Below are positions 37,669 to 48,665 of a DNA stretch of 59,157 bases, one piece after another. This DNA is from an uncultured Granulosicoccaceae bacterium (GTDB lineage Bacteria; Pseudomonadota; Gammaproteobacteria; Granulosicoccales; Granulosicoccaceae). The notes beneath the pieces were generated by a model. That model was not told where the DNA came from. It worked only from the letters and a program-made list of their open reading frames with translations, and searched no databases. The position numbers and the translations under genes are program-made. Location of the stretch: positions 1 through 59,157 of the forward strand of contig CALGNZ010000014.1 of NCBI GenBank assembly GCA_937957915.1, given 5' to 3'. The number at the start of each line of letters is the position of its first letter. Positions within the stretch are counted from its first letter, which is position 1.

Positions 37669-38747
37669 TGCTGCTTATCGCAGACTGGCTCAGTCAGATT
37701 AACGATGGCTTCCGTGTCATTCAGTATATTACGCTGCGTGCAATATTTGCCGCGTTATCGTCTTTGATTGTATGTCTCGTATTTGGCCCGATAATGATCC
37801 GCCGACTGCAAGAGGCGAGCATTGGTCAGAGTGTCAGACAGGATGGCCCCAGTACCCACTTATCAAAGGCCGGTACACCGACCATGGGTGGTGCGATGAT
37901 TCTGGTGGCGGTTGCTGTCAGTGTGTTGCTCTGGTCAGATCTGTCCGTCAGTCATGTATGGGTGGTGCTCTTTGTTATGGTGTCGTTTGGCATCATTGGC
38001 TGGGTTGATGACTACCGAAAGGTGTTGAAAAAAAATTCCGACGGATTGTCAGCTTCGGCCAAGTTTTTCTGGCAATCAGTTGCGGCCTTTGTTGCTGTGC
38101 TTTTTATTTACATGAATGCCAGAACGGTGTCTGAAGTTAGTCTGCTGGTTCCTTTTGTTAAAGATGTTTCCATCTATTTAGGCTTATGGTTTTTGCCTTT
38201 TGCTTTTGTCGTTATTGTTGGTACCAGCAACGCTGTTAATCTGACAGATGGTTTGGATGGGCTTGCGATTATGCCCGCAGTTATGGTGGCGGCCGCATTG
38301 GGGATTTTTGCCTATGTAACCGGACATTCGGTTTTTTCTGACTATCTGGGTATCCCGGGTATTCGGGGGGTGGGAGAGCTCACCGTGTTTTGCTCGAGTC
38401 TGGTTGGCGCAGGGCTTGGATTTTTATGGTTCAACACGTATCCGGCCCAGGTGTTTATGGGTGATGTTGGCGCGTTGGCGATTGGTGCTGCGATTGGTGT
38501 TACTGCGGTGCTGGTCAGGCAGGAGATTGTTTTACTGATCATGGGTGGTGTGTTTGTGATGGAGACAGTGAGTGTTGTTATGCAAGTCACCTCCTTCAAG
38601 CTCACGGGTAAACGCATATTTAGAATGGCGCCGTTGCATCACCACTTTGAGTTAAAAGGCTGGCCCGAACCACGGGTGATAGTCCGTTTCTGGATCATTA
38701 CCTTTATTCTGGTTTTGGTTGGTATGGCGAGTTTGAAGATCCGTTGA
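37665..38747 (+). CDS. mraY: Phospho-MurNAc-pentapeptide transferase MraY
   Basis: This 360-residue integral membrane enzyme makes lipid I on undecaprenyl phosphate. About ten hydrophobic segments are seen, with the catalytic aspartates in [18 protein letters not shown] and [16 protein letters not shown], and the histidine-rich [13 protein letters not shown] near the end. Length equals the E. coli protein. ATG 37665 overlaps the murF stop (ATGA). Confidence 0.98.
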   Translation: MMLLIADWLSQINDGFRVIQYITLRAIFAALSSLIVCLVFGPIMIRRLQEASIGQSVRQDGPSTHLSKAGTPTMGGAMILVAVAVSVLLWSDLSVSHVWVVLFVMVSFGIIGWVDDYRKVLKKNSDGLSASAKFFWQSVAAFVAVLFIYMNARTVSEVSLLVPFVKDVSIYLGLWFLPFAFVVIVGTSNAVNLTDGLDGLAIMPAVMVAAALGIFAYVTGHSVFSDYLGIPGIRGVGELTVFCSSLVGAGLGFLWFNTYPAQVFMGDVGALAIGAAIGVTAVLVRQEIVLLIMGGVFVMETVSVVMQVTSFKLTGKRIFRMAPLHHHFELKGWPEPRVIVRFWIITFILVLVGMASLKIR

Positions 38748-38748
38748 T

Positions 38749-40146
38749 ATGAATTCGCTAACTAAAAAAACTCTAATCATAGGTTTTGGTGTCAGCGGCA
38801 TTTCTGCGGCGCATCATCTATTGGCGTCAGGTGTGCCATTCGATGTGGCCGATCAGAATGTAGAGCGGGCCACCGCAGCTTTGCAGGGTATGGCTGCTGA
38901 TAAATCTCACACGGGCGTCAATGATGTTCGTGTGGTCGCAGATGAGTGGACCGCAGAGTTGTTTTTACGCTATCAGTGTTTGATCGTGAGCCCCGGGGTT
39001 TCTACTCGTTCAGAGAATTTTCGGGTGGCTCGTGCTGGTGGCGTTGAGGTGATCGGCGATGTGGAGCTGTTTGCGAGAGCAACCAAAAAACCAGTGATTG
39101 CCGTCACCGGTTCCAATGGTAAAAGTACAGTGGTTAGTATGACCGGAGATATTTTGCGAGCGGCAGGATTACAAGTGGCTGTCATCGGGAATGTGGGGCT
39201 TGCGTGTCTGGATGGGCTCAACGATGATTCAATCGATGTCTATGTGCTTGAGCTGTCGAGTTTCCAGCTTGAAACTACTTTTTCGCTGCAACCGTCAGTG
39301 GCTACAGTATTGAACGTCAGTGAAGACCATATGGATCGATACGACGACCTGCAAGACTATGCGTCTGTAAAACGATTGGTGTATGCCAATGCGATAGCCG
39401 CGGTGTTCAATGCGGATGATGAGCAAACACGGTCTACTGAACAGAACCATCAGTGGACGACAGAATTTACAGCGAAGACAGAGGGTGCTCCCTGGTTTGT
39501 ACATCAGCCGGACAACGGCACTGCTGTTCTGCGGGGGCCCGACGGTGTGTCTGTTGATGTATCTGTACTGCGCATTGATGGCAGTCATAATCAGTCTAAT
39601 GCACTGGCGTCCATGGCATTGGTCAGTGCGTTGTTCAGCGTTGCGCAATCTCTACCGTTCAGTCGGTTAGATGCTGAGGAGTTGAATGCTGCATTTGTTA
39701 CCGGGCTTGGGCAGTTTGCCGGTTTGCCTCATCGAACGCAGTTGGTAAAGCGAAGCAACGGCATTAGCTGGTTTAACGACTCTAAGGGAACCAACGTGGG
39801 TGCCTGTGTCAGTGCGATTGAAGGGTTGGCCGGGCCCGTCGTGTTAATCGCAGGTGGTCGTGGCAAAGGGGCAGATTTCTCTCCATTAGGCAAGGCCATA
39901 GAGCAAAAATGTCGTGCCGTTGTTTTGATTGGCGAAGATGCACAGAAAATGAGTTTGGCTATTGGTGACAGGGTCCCTGTCTATATCGAGAAAACGTTAA
40001 CCGATGCCGTCGATCGAGCATCCCTGGTGGCGCAGTCTGGCGACAACGTTCTGTTATCACCAGCGTGTGCCAGCTTCGATATGTTTGCAAACTTCGAGGC
40101 GCGCGGAGAGGCCTTTACCAATGAGGTGAATCGACTATGCGCCTGA
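38749..40146 (+). CDS. murD: UDP-MurNAc-L-alanine:D-glutamate ligase MurD
   Basis: This 465-residue ligase adds D-glutamate. It has the N-terminal Rossmann domain (LIIGFGVSGISAAHHLLASG), ATP loop VIAVTGSNGKSTVVSM (about 115-130), VLELSSFQLETT, and the C-terminal WFNDSKGTNVGACVSAI and LIAGGRGKGADFSPL. It is slightly longer than the roughly 440 of E. coli. One nt separates it from mraY; it overlaps ftsW by 10 nt. Confidence 0.97.
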   Translation: MNSLTKKTLIIGFGVSGISAAHHLLASGVPFDVADQNVERATAALQGMAADKSHTGVNDVRVVADEWTAELFLRYQCLIVSPGVSTRSENFRVARAGGVEVIGDVELFARATKKPVIAVTGSNGKSTVVSMTGDILRAAGLQVAVIGNVGLACLDGLNDDSIDVYVLELSSFQLETTFSLQPSVATVLNVSEDHMDRYDDLQDYASVKRLVYANAIAAVFNADDEQTRSTEQNHQWTTEFTAKTEGAPWFVHQPDNGTAVLRGPDGVSVDVSVLRIDGSHNQSNALASMALVSALFSVAQSLPFSRLDAEELNAAFVTGLGQFAGLPHRTQLVKRSNGISWFNDSKGTNVGACVSAIEGLAGPVVLIAGGRGKGADFSPLGKAIEQKCRAVVLIGEDAQKMSLAIGDRVPVYIEKTLTDAVDRASLVAQSGDNVLLSPACASFDMFANFEARGEAFTNEVNRLCA

Positions 40147-41402
40147 ATTCCGTGGTTACTTACCAGGATCAGCGTGTCGACTGGTACCTGATGTTGTTAC
40201 TTGGTGTGGTTGCCGCATACGGGCTGGTGATGGTGTTTTCCGCGTCAGTGGCTCAGGCAGAGCGGCTGCACGATAACACTTTGTATTTTGGCCGTAACCA
40301 GATGGTGTACTTGCTTATAGGTTTTGCGGTCGCTGCAGTCGTATGGCGCATTCCGTTGGTGATGTGGGAGCGTTATGGCCTGGCGTTTCTTGCCTTTTCG
40401 TTTGCGCTGTTGTTGTTGGTCCTGATACCGGGTATTGGCAAAAGCGTCAACGGCAGCCAGCGATGGCTTAATTTGGGGGTGTCTTTTCAGCCTTCTGAAT
40501 TACACAAGGTTGCGGTGATTATATTTCTGGCTGGCTTTTTCGTTCGCAAGGGTGAGCAATTGAGAACGAAGCCCGGGGTTTTTGCTCTGCCTTTGTTGGT
40601 GGCAGCTGCATCTGGTGCGCTACTGATACCAGAGCCTGACTACGGTGCAACTGTTGTCATAGCGACGACTGTCTTTGCCATGATGTTTCTCGCGGGCGTG
40701 CGATGGCTGCACATTATTGCTGTTGTAGTGCTGTTTGTGCCAATAGCAATCGGACTGATACTAATTTCACCTTATCGCAGGGATCGGTTGTTTAGCTTTC
40801 TCAATCCGTGGGATGACCCGTTCGACAGCGATTTTCAGTTAACACAATCCCTGATTGCAGTTGGGCGTGGTGCATTTGATGGTGTTGGTATTGGCAGCAG
40901 TGTGCAGAAGATGGCCTATTTGCCAGAGGCGCATACGGATTTTGTATTCGCTGTGTTGGCGGAAGAAACCGGGCTGATTGGCGTTACCATTATACTCGCG
41001 CTTTTTGCGCTGATAATTTCAAGGTCATTTCGTATTGCGCGCGATGCTGAACGTGCCGGATTGTTGTTCGGTGCGTACGTAGCTACCGGCGTTGGTTTTT
41101 GGATTGGATTGCAGGCGTTTGTCAATATTGGTGCAAATATGGGCGTGCTGCCAACCAAGGGCATTACACTTCCTTTTCTCAGTTACGGTGGTAGCAGCGC
41201 GTTGATGACATGTTTTGCATTTGCGCTGGTCTTGCGTGTACATGCTGAAACAACCGACGCACAAATGCGAGAGCACAAGCGTATTATTCGATCACGTGAA
41301 GAAACCAGGGCCGGTCTGCGTCTGGCAAATGCTCAACAGGATGACAGAGTAACACCAGCTAACAAAACCGCTATGACACTGGAAGATACCTATCATGACT
41401 GA
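40137..41402 (+). CDS. ftsW: Septal peptidoglycan polymerase FtsW
   Basis: This 421-residue SEDS-family glycosyltransferase has about ten membrane segments and polymerises lipid II at the septum with FtsI. Conserved segments are QPSELHKVAVIIFLAGFF, PEPDYGATVVI (with the catalytic-type Asp), EAHTDFVFAVLAEETGL and LPFLSYGGSSALM. The C-terminal cytoplasmic tail is polar. Start ATG 40137 lies inside the end of murD. Confidence 0.97.
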   Translation: MRLNSVVTYQDQRVDWYLMLLLGVVAAYGLVMVFSASVAQAERLHDNTLYFGRNQMVYLLIGFAVAAVVWRIPLVMWERYGLAFLAFSFALLLLVLIPGIGKSVNGSQRWLNLGVSFQPSELHKVAVIIFLAGFFVRKGEQLRTKPGVFALPLLVAAASGALLIPEPDYGATVVIATTVFAMMFLAGVRWLHIIAVVVLFVPIAIGLILISPYRRDRLFSFLNPWDDPFDSDFQLTQSLIAVGRGAFDGVGIGSSVQKMAYLPEAHTDFVFAVLAEETGLIGVTIILALFALIISRSFRIARDAERAGLLFGAYVATGVGFWIGLQAFVNIGANMGVLPTKGITLPFLSYGGSSALMTCFAFALVLRVHAETTDAQMREHKRIIRSREETRAGLRLANAQQDDRVTPANKTAMTLEDTYHD

Positions 41403-42549
41403 TCGTCCAGTGATGATTGCCGCCGGTGGTACCGGGGGGCATGTGTTTCCGGGCCTGGCTGTTGCCATGGAGTTGCTCGAGCGCAATGTGCCTGTGATCT
41501 GGGTTGGCACCGAGCGCGGTATCGAAGCGCGCGTAGTGCCAGAGTGGGGCGTGCCGTTAAAACTTATCAAAGTAACTTCCCTGCGTGGCAGAGGGGTACT
41601 TTCAACCATGCGAAGTGCAATGAATTTAGTTGCCGCTATTGCCCGCTCGTTGCATATCGTGCTTACGGTTCGACCAAGAGTAGTGCTCGGTATGGGCGGC
41701 TATGTGGCTGGTCCGGTCTGCCTCGCTGCACGAGTTAGCGGGTGCAAAATGATGTTGCATGAACAAAATGCGGTTGCGGGTTTCACCAACCGGCTGCTAC
41801 GACGAATTGCCAGCCGTGTAATGGAGGCAATACCCGGTACTTTTGGCGGGAACACTGCTGCAATTTTTACCGGTAATCCGGTTAGAGATGACATTCTTGA
41901 AGTTGCCTCGCCGCAGTCGAGAATGGCCAACAGAAATTCGGCTGTGAACGTTTTGATAATTGGTGGCAGCCAGGGCGCGAAGGCCTTAAATGAACTGGTG
42001 CCTGAGGCTATACAGCTGTTATCCGCTGCAAGTGTGCAACAGCAGACGCAGTTAAAAGAGCGACCGGCAGAAGCGCAACGGCTTCAAATCGCTAACAGGC
42101 CTGCGGTCGACTTGAGTATTCGTCATCAGGCTGGTGGAAACCTGCTCGAGTCCACCACTGCAGCCTACGCACAGTGCATTCACGAATGTCAGGTCAGTGC
42201 ATTTATTGATGATATGGCCGAGGCATACGGGTGGGCCGACTTGATAATATGTCGCGCTGGCGCGATGACCGTGGCAGAAGTCGCGGCGGTTGGTCTGGCT
42301 GCGATTCTTGTTCCATATCCGGCAGCGGTCGATGATCACCAAACTGCAAATGGTAAGTACCTCGTTGAAGCCGGAGCCGCCGTCCTGATGCAGGAATCCG
42401 ACATCACGGTGGAAAGTCTGGCCGCCAAAATCAATGAACTCATCAGCGACAGGCAGAGACTGCTAGACATGGCACAAAAGGGTAGAGAGGCATCTAGGCG
42501 CGATGCTACCCATAGAGTAGTTGAAGAGCTATTGGGAGAGGTGGCATGA
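41395..42549 (+). CDS. murG: Lipid II synthase MurG (UDP-GlcNAc transferase)
   Basis: This 384-residue GT-B glycosyltransferase adds GlcNAc to lipid I at the inner membrane face. Motifs are the G-loops [16 protein letters not shown] and [31 protein letters not shown], and the donor site [18 protein letters not shown]. It is about 30 residues longer than E. coli MurG because of a Gln-rich insertion (about 208-238) between the [11 protein letters not shown] helix and IRHQAGG. ATG 41395 overlaps ftsW by 8 nt, and its end overlaps murC. Confidence 0.96.
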   Translation: MTDRPVMIAAGGTGGHVFPGLAVAMELLERNVPVIWVGTERGIEARVVPEWGVPLKLIKVTSLRGRGVLSTMRSAMNLVAAIARSLHIVLTVRPRVVLGMGGYVAGPVCLAARVSGCKMMLHEQNAVAGFTNRLLRRIASRVMEAIPGTFGGNTAAIFTGNPVRDDILEVASPQSRMANRNSAVNVLIIGGSQGAKALNELVPEAIQLLSAASVQQQTQLKERPAEAQRLQIANRPAVDLSIRHQAGGNLLESTTAAYAQCIHECQVSAFIDDMAEAYGWADLIICRAGAMTVAEVAAVGLAAILVPYPAAVDDHQTANGKYLVEAGAAVLMQESDITVESLAAKINELISDRQRLLDMAQKGREASRRDATHRVVEELLGEVA

Positions 42550-44033
42550 GCTTTCCAGCAAGTAGTGCCAGAGTGCAGAACTGGATGCGACGCATTGACC
42601 ACGTACACTTTGTCGGTATCGGCGGAGTTGGTATGGGGGGCATCGCCGAAGTGATGATAAACCTTGGCTACAGCGTAACCGGCTCTGACATGGCCCGTAA
42701 TGGCTTGGTCGAGAGGCTGGAGAAGCTCGGTGCAAAGGTCTTTATTGGTCATCATTCTGACAACGTAACCGGTGTTGATGTTGTGGTTGTGTCTTCGGCC
42801 ATTGCAGCAGATAACCCTGAAGTTGTCGCTGCCAGAGATGGACGTATACCAGTCATCAGGCGTGCGGAGATGCTTGGTGAGCTAATGCGTTTCAAGCAGG
42901 GCATTGCAATAGCCGGCACCCACGGAAAAACCACAACGACCAGTCTGGTAGCCAGTCTGTTGTCTGAAGGCGGAATGGATCCTACCTATGTAATAGGCGG
43001 TAAGCTCAACAGTTCATCCACCAATGCCTATTTAGGGCAGTCTGAGTGGCTGGTTGCCGAGGCAGACGAAAGTGATGCATCGTTTTTATCGCTGCAGCCT
43101 GTTATTGCCATTGTGACAAACGTTGATGCCGATCATTTGTCGTCGTATGAAAACGATTTTGAGAGATTGAAGCAGGCCTTTGTTGATTTTCTTCAACACC
43201 TTCCGTTTTATGGTTTGGCAGTGATGTGCATCGATGATGAAACCGTTCGTGAATTGGTTGACAGAGTGGCCCGGCCGGTAATGACGTATGGCTTTAGCGA
43301 AGATGCAGATGTCGTTGGTTTAAATTTTCGCCAGGAGCAAATGAAATCATGTTTCGATGTACGTCTGCCAGACGGTAGTGAAATTCGCCAAATTACACTG
43401 AATTTGCCGGGTATCCACAACGCTCAAAATGCGCTTGCAGCGGTTGCTGTTGGTTGGGAGCTGGGTTTGCGTGCAACTAATATGCGGCTTGCGTTCCAGC
43501 ACTTTCAGGGTATTGGCAGACGTGCACAGTTTGTTGCGAAAATCGATCTGCCCATTGGCGCAGTGGAGTTGTTTGATGACTACGGACATCACCCCAGGGA
43601 AGTGGAAGCAACACTTGCCGCGATCGCAAATGGCAGGCCTGGAAAGCGCCTGGTAGTGGTGTTTCAACCCCATCGTTACAGTCGAACGCGAGATCTCTTC
43701 GATGACTTCACCGATGTTCTGTGTGCTACCGACGTGCTGTTGCTATGCGAAGTGTATCCAGCGGGTGAGCAACCTATTTCGGGTGCCGATGGTAGGGCAC
43801 TGGCTCGAGCGATCCGGCAGCGTGGTGTGATTGATCCAATCTTTGTGGCGGAAATAGATGCTGTGGCAAAGACGTTAAGCGGCGTGCTGCAGGATGGCGA
43901 TGTGGTTCTGACGCTCGGGGCCGGGTCTGTTGGCGCTATGGCAACGGCATTGCCTGACGCCTTGCGTGCAGAGTACGAGGTGCAGAAGTCTGCAAGTGCC
44001 GGTGCGCAATCTGAAGAGGTCGGGCATGTCTGA
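42546..44033 (+). CDS. murC: UDP-MurNAc:L-alanine ligase MurC
   Basis: This 495-residue ligase starts the stem peptide by adding L-alanine. It has an N-terminal [17 protein letters not shown]ossmann loop, ATP loop [18 protein letters not shown] (about 120-137), [24 protein letters not shown] and [16 protein letters not shown]. The full-length family layout is kept. ATG 42546 overlaps the murG stop; it overlaps ddlB by 8 nt. Confidence 0.98.
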   Translation: MSFPASSARVQNWMRRIDHVHFVGIGGVGMGGIAEVMINLGYSVTGSDMARNGLVERLEKLGAKVFIGHHSDNVTGVDVVVVSSAIAADNPEVVAARDGRIPVIRRAEMLGELMRFKQGIAIAGTHGKTTTTSLVASLLSEGGMDPTYVIGGKLNSSSTNAYLGQSEWLVAEADESDASFLSLQPVIAIVTNVDADHLSSYENDFERLKQAFVDFLQHLPFYGLAVMCIDDETVRELVDRVARPVMTYGFSEDADVVGLNFRQEQMKSCFDVRLPDGSEIRQITLNLPGIHNAQNALAAVAVGWELGLRATNMRLAFQHFQGIGRRAQFVAKIDLPIGAVELFDDYGHHPREVEATLAAIANGRPGKRLVVVFQPHRYSRTRDLFDDFTDVLCATDVLLLCEVYPAGEQPISGADGRALARAIRQRGVIDPIFVAEIDAVAKTLSGVLQDGDVVLTLGAGSVGAMATALPDALRAEYEVQKSASAGAQSEEVGHV

Positions 44034-44970
44034 AGAACTAAACGGGCTTAACCCTGAACAATTCGGGCGAGTGGCTGTGCTGATGGGCGGCTGGTCTGCC
44101 GAGCGGGAAGTGTCGCTGAACAGTGGCAAGCAGGTTTTGGCAGCGCTGCAGTCCGCGGGTGTCGATGCCTTTTCAGTTGATGTCGAGAGAGATCAGTTGG
44201 GCGATGCGCTCGTCGGAAAATGCGATCGGGTATTTAACATATTGCATGGCACCTGGGGAGAGGATGGTCGCATACAGGGCATGCTCGACCTGCTTGGTTT
44301 GATTTACACAGGCAGCGGGGTATTGGCCAGCGGCTTGACGATGGACAAGCACCTTACAAAGTCCTTGTGTCATCAATTCAACATACCAACACCACAGTGG
44401 CAGGTGGTCGATGATCTGGATGCCTGTGTAGATGCGGCCACAAGAATCGGGTTTCCGGTAGTGGTCAAGCCTGTGAGTGAGGGTTCAAGCATTGGTGTTT
44501 CGATAGTGCAAAACAACGAAGTTGAAAGTGCCTATTCATTAGCTGCACAGTACGGTGATGTGCTTGTCGAGCAGTTTGTAGACGGTGGGGAGATTACCGC
44601 GACGATACTCGACGGTCAGGCATTGCCATTGATAAAAATTTCCACCCCGCGCGGATTTTATGACTATGACGCGAAATACCTTGAGGATTCCACTGTGTAT
44701 GAGTGTCCGTGTGGTCTTTCTGCGGAGCAGGAGCAAGCCATACAGGCCACTGCGATTAAAGCGTTTGAGCTTTTGCAGTGTCGTGACTGGGGGCGCGTGG
44801 ACTTTTTACTTGATGCTCAGGGCAATCACTACTTGCTCGAAGCCAACACGGTACCTGGAATGACAGATCACAGTCTGGTGCCCATGGCTGCAAAGGCGAG
44901 CGGATTAAGCTTTCAGCAACTGGTGCTGAAGATACTGGCGTTAACTTTACATTCTGAGAGAGCAGCGTGA
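44026..44970 (+). CDS. ddlB: D-alanine-D-alanine ligase DdlB
   Basis: From ATG 44026 this is a 314-residue ATP-grasp enzyme that makes D-Ala-D-Ala for MurF. It shows [74 protein letters not shown] and [16 protein letters not shown], with binding residues intact. The frame is open further upstream within murC, but the start chosen gives the standard length. It overlaps ftsQ by 4 nt. Confidence 0.97.
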   Translation: MSEELNGLNPEQFGRVAVLMGGWSAEREVSLNSGKQVLAALQSAGVDAFSVDVERDQLGDALVGKCDRVFNILHGTWGEDGRIQGMLDLLGLIYTGSGVLASGLTMDKHLTKSLCHQFNIPTPQWQVVDDLDACVDAATRIGFPVVVKPVSEGSSIGVSIVQNNEVESAYSLAAQYGDVLVEQFVDGGEITATILDGQALPLIKISTPRGFYDYDAKYLEDSTVYECPCGLSAEQEQAIQATAIKAFELLQCRDWGRVDFLLDAQGNHYLLEANTVPGMTDHSLVPMAAKASGLSFQQLVLKILALTLHSERAA

Positions 44971-45770
44971 GCACCGATATTATCAATGAACCGGTTTCCC
45001 CCGTTCAGCGTGATCTTGCGCTGGCTTCGGGCATTGGTTTGGTGTCCGCGATTGCCGTTTTAGTCGTTATCTTTTTTATGGTGCAGCTTGTTCTTGATCA
45101 CTTTCGCAACCCGGGTCGATTTCCGATCAGGAGCGTTGTGGTTGAAGGGTATTATCAACATACCAACCACGATCAGCTCCGCGACAGAGTAATGGGGCAA
45201 GCCAAACGCGGTTTTTTTAATCTTGATATTGCTGAAATTCAGCAGGATGTAGAAGAGCTTCCATGGGTGGAAAAGGCATACGTGCGACGCATATGGCCCG
45301 AGAGTATTAGTGTACATATTGAAGAGCACCAGCCGGTAGCACGTTGGGGGGAAGATGGTTTACTCAGCAATAACTTCAAACTGTTTTATCCACCAGGTAA
45401 AGCGCTGGAAGATGACCCGGCGTTGCAGGTCGTAATTGATCAGTTACCACAGCTGAGTGCGCCAGAGAGAAGGCATGCTGCCTTACTGAAGCTACTACAA
45501 ACAACTGAACCGTTGTTGAGCAGGATCGAGGCACCATTGATCGGGATTTCCGAAGACGAGAGACGATCAGTCATTCTGACAATGAAAGGCGATGTGCAAG
45601 TAGTGATTGGACATCGTCTTATCGAGGAGCGAATCGAGAGGTTCGCCGAGATCTTTCGGCCCTATATCGCACCCGTCTATGACGATGTCAGCAGAGTGGA
45701 TATGAGGTACACCAATGGATTTGCCCTGGCGCGTAAAAGTGCAGTAACCAATACATCGAGGCTTGATTAA
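44967..45770 (+). CDS. ftsQ: Cell division protein FtsQ
   Basis: This 267-residue bitopic divisome scaffold has a single membrane helix (IGLVSAIAVLVVIFFMVQLVL, near residues 22-42), a POTRA domain (FPIRSVVVEGYYQHTNHD to PESISVHIEEHQPVARW) and a beta domain that binds FtsB/FtsL. The start is GTG 44967, overlapping the ddlB stop. It precedes ftsA by 5 nt, the standard ftsQAZ order. Confidence 0.96.
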   Translation: MSTDIINEPVSPVQRDLALASGIGLVSAIAVLVVIFFMVQLVLDHFRNPGRFPIRSVVVEGYYQHTNHDQLRDRVMGQAKRGFFNLDIAEIQQDVEELPWVEKAYVRRIWPESISVHIEEHQPVARWGEDGLLSNNFKLFYPPGKALEDDPALQVVIDQLPQLSAPERRHAALLKLLQTTEPLLSRIEAPLIGISEDERRSVILTMKGDVQVVIGHRLIEERIERFAEIFRPYIAPVYDDVSRVDMRYTNGFALARKSAVTNTSRLD

Positions 45771-45775
45771 AACCC

Positions 45776-47011
45776 ATGAATTCACAGCAGAGAATTGTTG
45801 TCGGTCTGGATATTGGCACATCCAAAATTGTGGCGATTGTTGCCAAAATTATTGATGAAGACCGAGTAGAAATAATCGGGTTGGGGCACAAGCCTTCGCA
45901 AGGTTTAAAGAAAGGTGTTGTTATCAACATTGAGTCGACCGTTGCAGCCATTCAGGAGGCTGTGCGCGAGGCCGAATTGATGGCTGGTGTCGAGATCAAG
46001 TCTGTGTACGCCGGCATTGCAGGCAGCCATATTCGAAGTATGAATTCTCATGGAATCGTAGCTATAAAAGATGGTGAGGTAGCAGCCAGTGACGTCGAGC
46101 GAGTTATTGATGCCGCGAAAGCGGTAGCGATACCGGCCGACCAGCGCATCCTGCATGTATTACCGCAGGAGTTCATCATTGATAATCAGGAGGGCATCCG
46201 CGAGCCTATCGGTATGTCAGGTGTACGCCTGGAGGCAAAGGTTCATTTGATTACCGGTGCTGTCAGTGCCGCACAGAATATTAGCAAGTGTGTGCAGCGT
46301 TGCGGTTTAATAGCCAATGACATCATCCTTGAACAGCTCGCTTCATCGTTCGCTGTGCTTACAGAGGACGAAAAAGACCTTGGTGTATGTCTGGTAGATA
46401 TTGGTGGTGGCACAACCGATATTGCTGTGTTTACTGATGGTGCTATTCGACATACTGCTGTTATACCGATTGCGGGGGATCAGGTAACAAACGATATCGC
46501 GGTCGCGCTGCGTACACCAACTCAATACGCAGAAGAGATAAAGGTTCGCTATGCCTGTGCATTGCAACAGTTGGCAGATCCTGACGAGGCAATCGAAGTG
46601 CCTGGAGTCGGGGATCGTGCGCCACGTGAATTGGCACGACAGACATTAGCGGAAGTGGTTGAGCCACGCTATGAAGAGTTATTTGAGCTGATCAGGGCCG
46701 AGCTTCAACGCAGTGGTTTTGAAGCGAGCTGTGCGTCAGGAATAGTATTAACTGGTGGAAGTTCGAAAATGGAAGGTGTCGTGGAGTTGGCCGAAGAGGT
46801 GTTTCATCTACCGGTCAGACTGGGCGAGCCGCAGAACATTTTTGGATTAGTTGATGTTGTATGTAACCCCATACACGCAACCGGTGTTGGCCTGGTGATG
46901 TACGGGCAACGTGCGGGGCAGCCGATGATGGAGGATGTCGGGCAACGGGGTGAGGGTAGCGAGGAGGGTGTGTTTGAACAAATGAAGAACTGGTTCAAGC
47001 GCAATTTTTAA
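45776..47011 (+). CDS. ftsA: Cell division ATPase FtsA
   Basis: This 411-residue actin-like protein anchors FtsZ filaments to the membrane. Nucleotide-binding segments are VVGLDIGTSKIVAIVA, CLVDIGGGTTDIAVFTDG and GIVLTGGSSKMEGV; the C-terminal MKNWFKRNF is an amphipathic membrane-targeting helix. Start ATG 45776 follows ftsQ closely, and the 41-nt gap to ftsZ may hold a local ribosome site GAGGGG. Confidence 0.98.
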   Translation: MNSQQRIVVGLDIGTSKIVAIVAKIIDEDRVEIIGLGHKPSQGLKKGVVINIESTVAAIQEAVREAELMAGVEIKSVYAGIAGSHIRSMNSHGIVAIKDGEVAASDVERVIDAAKAVAIPADQRILHVLPQEFIIDNQEGIREPIGMSGVRLEAKVHLITGAVSAAQNISKCVQRCGLIANDIILEQLASSFAVLTEDEKDLGVCLVDIGGGTTDIAVFTDGAIRHTAVIPIAGDQVTNDIAVALRTPTQYAEEIKVRYACALQQLADPDEAIEVPGVGDRAPRELARQTLAEVVEPRYEELFELIRAELQRSGFEASCASGIVLTGGSSKMEGVVELAEEVFHLPVRLGEPQNIFGLVDVVCNPIHATGVGLVMYGQRAGQPMMEDVGQRGEGSEEGVFEQMKNWFKRNF

Positions 47012-47052
47012 TTAAAGTCTTTTTAGTTTAAAACCGAGGGGTGTAAAAGATA

Positions 47053-48330
47053 ATGTTTCAATATGACATAAATCAGAATCAAGCTGCTGTAATCAAGTTG
47101 ATTGGTGTTGGCGGCGGTGGTGGTAACGCAGTTGAGCACATGATGAACGCCAATATTCATGGCGTTGAATACATCTGTGCCAACACTGATGCGCAAGTGT
47201 TGTCAAAAATGGGTGCAAAGAGTGCGATCCAGCTAGGTACAGAGATCACTAAAGGTCTTGGAGCAGGTACTAACCCTGAGATAGGCAAGCAGGCTGCGCA
47301 GGAAGATCGGGATCATATCGCCCAGGTGATTAATGGTGCGGACATGCTGTTTTTGACCGCTGGCATGGGTGGTGGTACCGGAACTGGCGCAATTCCTGTC
47401 ATTGCGTCGATAGCTAAGGATCTCGGTATCCTGACGGTAGCTGTTGTGACAAAGCCGTTTCCATTCGAAGGTGGCAAGCGTCATCAGGTGGCTGAAGAGG
47501 GTTTGATCGAGTTACGACAGAACGTTGATTCGCTGATCGTCGTTCCAAATGAGAAGTTGCTGACCAATCTCGGTCCAAATGTCACTGTATTGCAGGCCTT
47601 CAAAGCCGCAAATGACGTGTTGAAAAACGCGGTGCAGGGTATTGCCGAAATTATCACCAATCCTGGTTTGATCAATGTTGACTTCGCTGACGTGCGTGCG
47701 GTGATGGCTGAAATGGGTCAGGCAATGATGGGAACTGGCAGCGCTCACGGTGAAGACCGTGCGGCTGAAGCGGCGCGCCAGGCTACGCAGAGTCCGTTGC
47801 TTGATGATATCAACCTCAAGGGTGCCCGGGGTATTCTATGTAATATCACTGCAGGGGCTGATCTCGGTATGAATGAATTCCAGCAAGTCGGTGATTTACT
47901 CGAAGAGATTGCAGCACAGGACGCCAACGTTGTCATTGGTACTTCTATCGATAATGAAATGGAAGGTGAAATTCGGGTAACTGTAGTTGCGACCGGACTG
48001 GAAAATGATCGGGTTCGAAAGAAGCCGATGACAGTGGTTCGATCAGCGGGCAAAGCAGTTGAAGGCCGTGCCGACACCGATAGTTTCAGTCATCTCGAGA
48101 AGCCGACAGTTTCCAGAATCGGTAAATCGCGAAAGCCCCGTCAGGTAACTGTTGAAGCGAGTAGCTCCTCTTCTCGCAGACAGGAGCGAAGCCGCCCTGA
48201 GCAGAGTAAGGAGCGGGCTCGTCCGTCCAGAGATACAAGTCCGGCGTTAGAGTATGCAGGTGTAGAGCGTGGCGATGACGAGATCGACTATCTGGATCTG
48301 CCAACCTTTCTGCGTCGGCAGGCAGATTAA
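47053..48330 (+). CDS. ftsZ: Cell division GTPase FtsZ
   Basis: This 425-residue tubulin homologue forms the Z-ring. The N-terminal GTPase core has [13 protein letters not shown] and the tubulin signature [14 protein letters not shown] (about 106-119), and the synergy-loop catalytic [11 protein letters not shown] (about 208). A basic Ser/Arg-rich linker (about 345-405) leads to the conserved C-terminal peptide [18 protein letters not shown] end that binds FtsA and ZipA. A GC-rich hairpin follows at 48441. Confidence 0.98.
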   Translation: MFQYDINQNQAAVIKLIGVGGGGGNAVEHMMNANIHGVEYICANTDAQVLSKMGAKSAIQLGTEITKGLGAGTNPEIGKQAAQEDRDHIAQVINGADMLFLTAGMGGGTGTGAIPVIASIAKDLGILTVAVVTKPFPFEGGKRHQVAEEGLIELRQNVDSLIVVPNEKLLTNLGPNVTVLQAFKAANDVLKNAVQGIAEIITNPGLINVDFADVRAVMAEMGQAMMGTGSAHGEDRAAEAARQATQSPLLDDINLKGARGILCNITAGADLGMNEFQQVGDLLEEIAAQDANVVIGTSIDNEMEGEIRVTVVATGLENDRVRKKPMTVVRSAGKAVEGRADTDSFSHLEKPTVSRIGKSRKPRQVTVEASSSSSRRQERSRPEQSKERARPSRDTSPALEYAGVERGDDEIDYLDLPTFLRRQAD

Positions 48331-48440
48331 TTGCAATCTGCAAACATTCGCCAGGATGCAAACGCTGTGTTAACTGACTGTTAAGGCTCTGGAGTGTACA
48401 AATAGCTAGCGAAAGAGCGCCGCATTAGTTAATTACCGCT

Positions 48441-48463
48441 GCCGCCTCCGCCCGGGAGGCGGC
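48441..48463 (+). terminator. GC-rich hairpin after ftsZ
   Basis: GCCGCCTCC (48441-48449) pairs perfectly with GGAGGCGGC (48455-48463). No T-tract follows, so it may be a weak terminator or partial barrier between the dcw transcript and lpxC. Confidence 0.5.
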
Positions 48464-48470
48464 GACTGGC

Positions 48471-48476
48471 TATAAT
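48471..48476 (+). promoter_or_regulatory. Candidate -10 element for lpxC
   Basis: An exact TATAAT lies 190 nt before the lpxC start and directly after the post-ftsZ hairpin. A matching -35 is not apparent, so this rests on the hexamer and position alone. Confidence 0.35.
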
Positions 48477-48665
48477 TACTATCGCTTAAGGGTGCTGGTG
48501 GTTTCGTGGATGTATGCATTAGCATAGGGCGTTCGCCGTAATGAAACCGTCAGTGGTTGTACGGCCTGCCACAATAACGAACAACAGCAGCCAATGTTTA
48601 CTGCCTGTGTCGCTGGTTGTACTTGCGCACAGTTGGTAAAGACGGAAACGAAGGATAATAAAAAA

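Larger units (their letters stand above)
48331..48665. other. ftsZ-lpxC intergenic region
   Basis: These 335 nt contain a GC-rich hairpin (48441-48463) and a perfect TATAAT (48471-48476) just after it. The latter is a candidate lpxC -10, although no good -35 lies 16-18 nt upstream. No gene is recognised; the open frame from 48594 is only the upstream extension of lpxC. Confidence 0.5.

Noticed and set aside
48594..48665. N-terminal extension of lpxC
   Set aside because: The GTG at 48666 has a ribosome site and gives the family-standard N-terminus and length.
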